Below, piece by piece: positions 63,611 through 64,000 of a DNA stretch of 64,000 nucleotides. The DNA is from DAMBHY01 sp032068765. GTDB lineage: Bacteria > Bacteroidota > Bacteroidia > Bacteroidales > Dysgonomonadaceae. Below the pieces are notes generated by a model. That model was not told the origin of the DNA and searched no databases. It worked only from the letters and a program-made list of their open reading frames with translations. Numbering within the stretch: position 1 is the first letter of the stretch; every line of letters begins with the position of its first letter. Where the stretch lies: contig DAMBHY010000009.1 of assembly GCA_032068765.1 (NCBI GenBank), positions 1-64,000 on the forward strand. The letters are read 5' to 3'. The position numbers and the translations under genes are program-made.

Positions 63611-64000
63611 TTAAAAAATAGGAATTAAATAGGAAATTTTAAAATAAGCAACTCGATTCGCAGAACGCGAATACTGATTTTCAACAGAGTTTTTAAAGAT
63701 ATCTCCAAGACCAAAATAATATCTTCCTTCCAAGTCTAGCGTCCCCACTTTGGTTTCCAACGACATTCCTAATCCGGCAGTTAGTCCGTAATCAAAACGA
63801 TTGTCGATATTATCGTATTGAGCCCCAAGTAACTTATCAGGTTCAGCCTGCTTTTGTTGGCCAACATAAGTTTGCAATTCAGCACTCATTGTGCCTGATT
63901 CTCCAACCAAGAAACTGACTTGCGGCCCTATATTGAAAATGAATTTAGTTTTATCGCCAAAATAAACATGTGTTAGCATCGGGATATCTACATACATCAA
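63611..64000 (-). CDS. outer-membrane beta-barrel protein, partial
   Basis: The reading frame runs to the window edge; the N-terminus is outside. The 129 visible residues show alternating barrel strands (YVDIPMLTHVYFG, FIFNIGPQVSFLVGE, FDYGLTAGLGMSLETKVG, LDLEGRYYFGLGDIF) and a final aromatic residue, typical of the PorT-like/OmpW-size porin-like family of Bacteroidota. The role is unknown. Confidence 0.8.
   Translation of the reverse strand: MMYVDIPMLTHVYFGDKTKFIFNIGPQVSFLVGESGTMSAELQTYVGQQKQAEPDKLLGAQYDNIDNRFDYGLTAGLGMSLETKVGTLDLEGRYYFGLGDIFKNSVENQYSRSANRVAYFKISYLIPIF

Overview
The window is AT-rich chromosomal DNA of a Bacteroidota bacterium, most likely order Bacteroidales. Support comes from a SusC/SusD nutrient-uptake operon, promoters of the Bacteroidota form (TTTG, about 19 bases, TAnnTTTG), a PPi-dependent phosphofructokinase, a TGS/uridine-kinase type nucleoside kinase, and mobilization genes of the Bacteroides type. 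Genus is not resolved.

Layout. (1) 1-13300: a complete type I-B CRISPR-Cas locus (cas6-cas8b-cas7-cas5-cas3-cas4-cas1-cas2, all +) followed by a leader with a hairpin and a -7 box, and an array of 42 repeats and 41 spacers. Two diverged direct copies of an IS-like end (591-760 and 12925-13090) flank the whole locus. (2) 13326-20530: a minus-strand operon susC, susD, zinc metallohydrolase lipoprotein, DUF4302 lipoprotein, with a clear promoter and a terminator. (3) 21272-22741: tRNA-Phe, a decayed tRNA-Phe copy, and an MFS transporter gene whose 3' end is lost. (4) 22742-26737: remnant of an old integrated element (srfB-like gene cut at its 3' end, dead tyrosine integrase). (5) 26745-46060: a 19.3-kb integrated mobilizable element bounded by an 11-bp direct repeat at the 3' end of mnmE. 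It carries integrase, HTH proteins, VapE-like helicase, primase, relaxase and relaxosome protein, plus cargo: a Schlafen/AlbA-type regulator with an 11-bp tandem repeat, a serine recombinase, a large adenine methyltransferase, and a PLD-helicase. (6) 46043-64000: housekeeping genes (mnmE, nucleoside kinase, SUI1-like factor, AddA-like helicase-nuclease, crcB, phosphoesterase, esterase, GNAT, DUF4126, lipocalin, PFP, galE) and an arsR-DUF6132-thioredoxin-DUF302 cluster, ending in a partial outer-membrane barrel.

The most notable system is in the mobilizable element. The methyltransferase gene (minus strand) ends in a recognition-type C-terminal domain. Facing it on the plus strand is a promoterless, start-less second copy of that domain (29307-29762). 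An exact 18-bp inverted repeat (29306-29323 / 30205-30222) lies in the same codons (NVHFLKT) at both domain junctions, and a small serine recombinase gene ends 11 bases from one repeat. Inversion of the 917-bp segment would exchange the methyltransferase C-terminus in frame. I infer a phase-variable specificity switch on a methyltransferase plus PLD-helicase pair, probably an anti-phage system. It sits in the same genome as an apparently intact type I-B CRISPR-Cas system.

All calls rest on reading the sequence and on recall of protein families. No database search was run.
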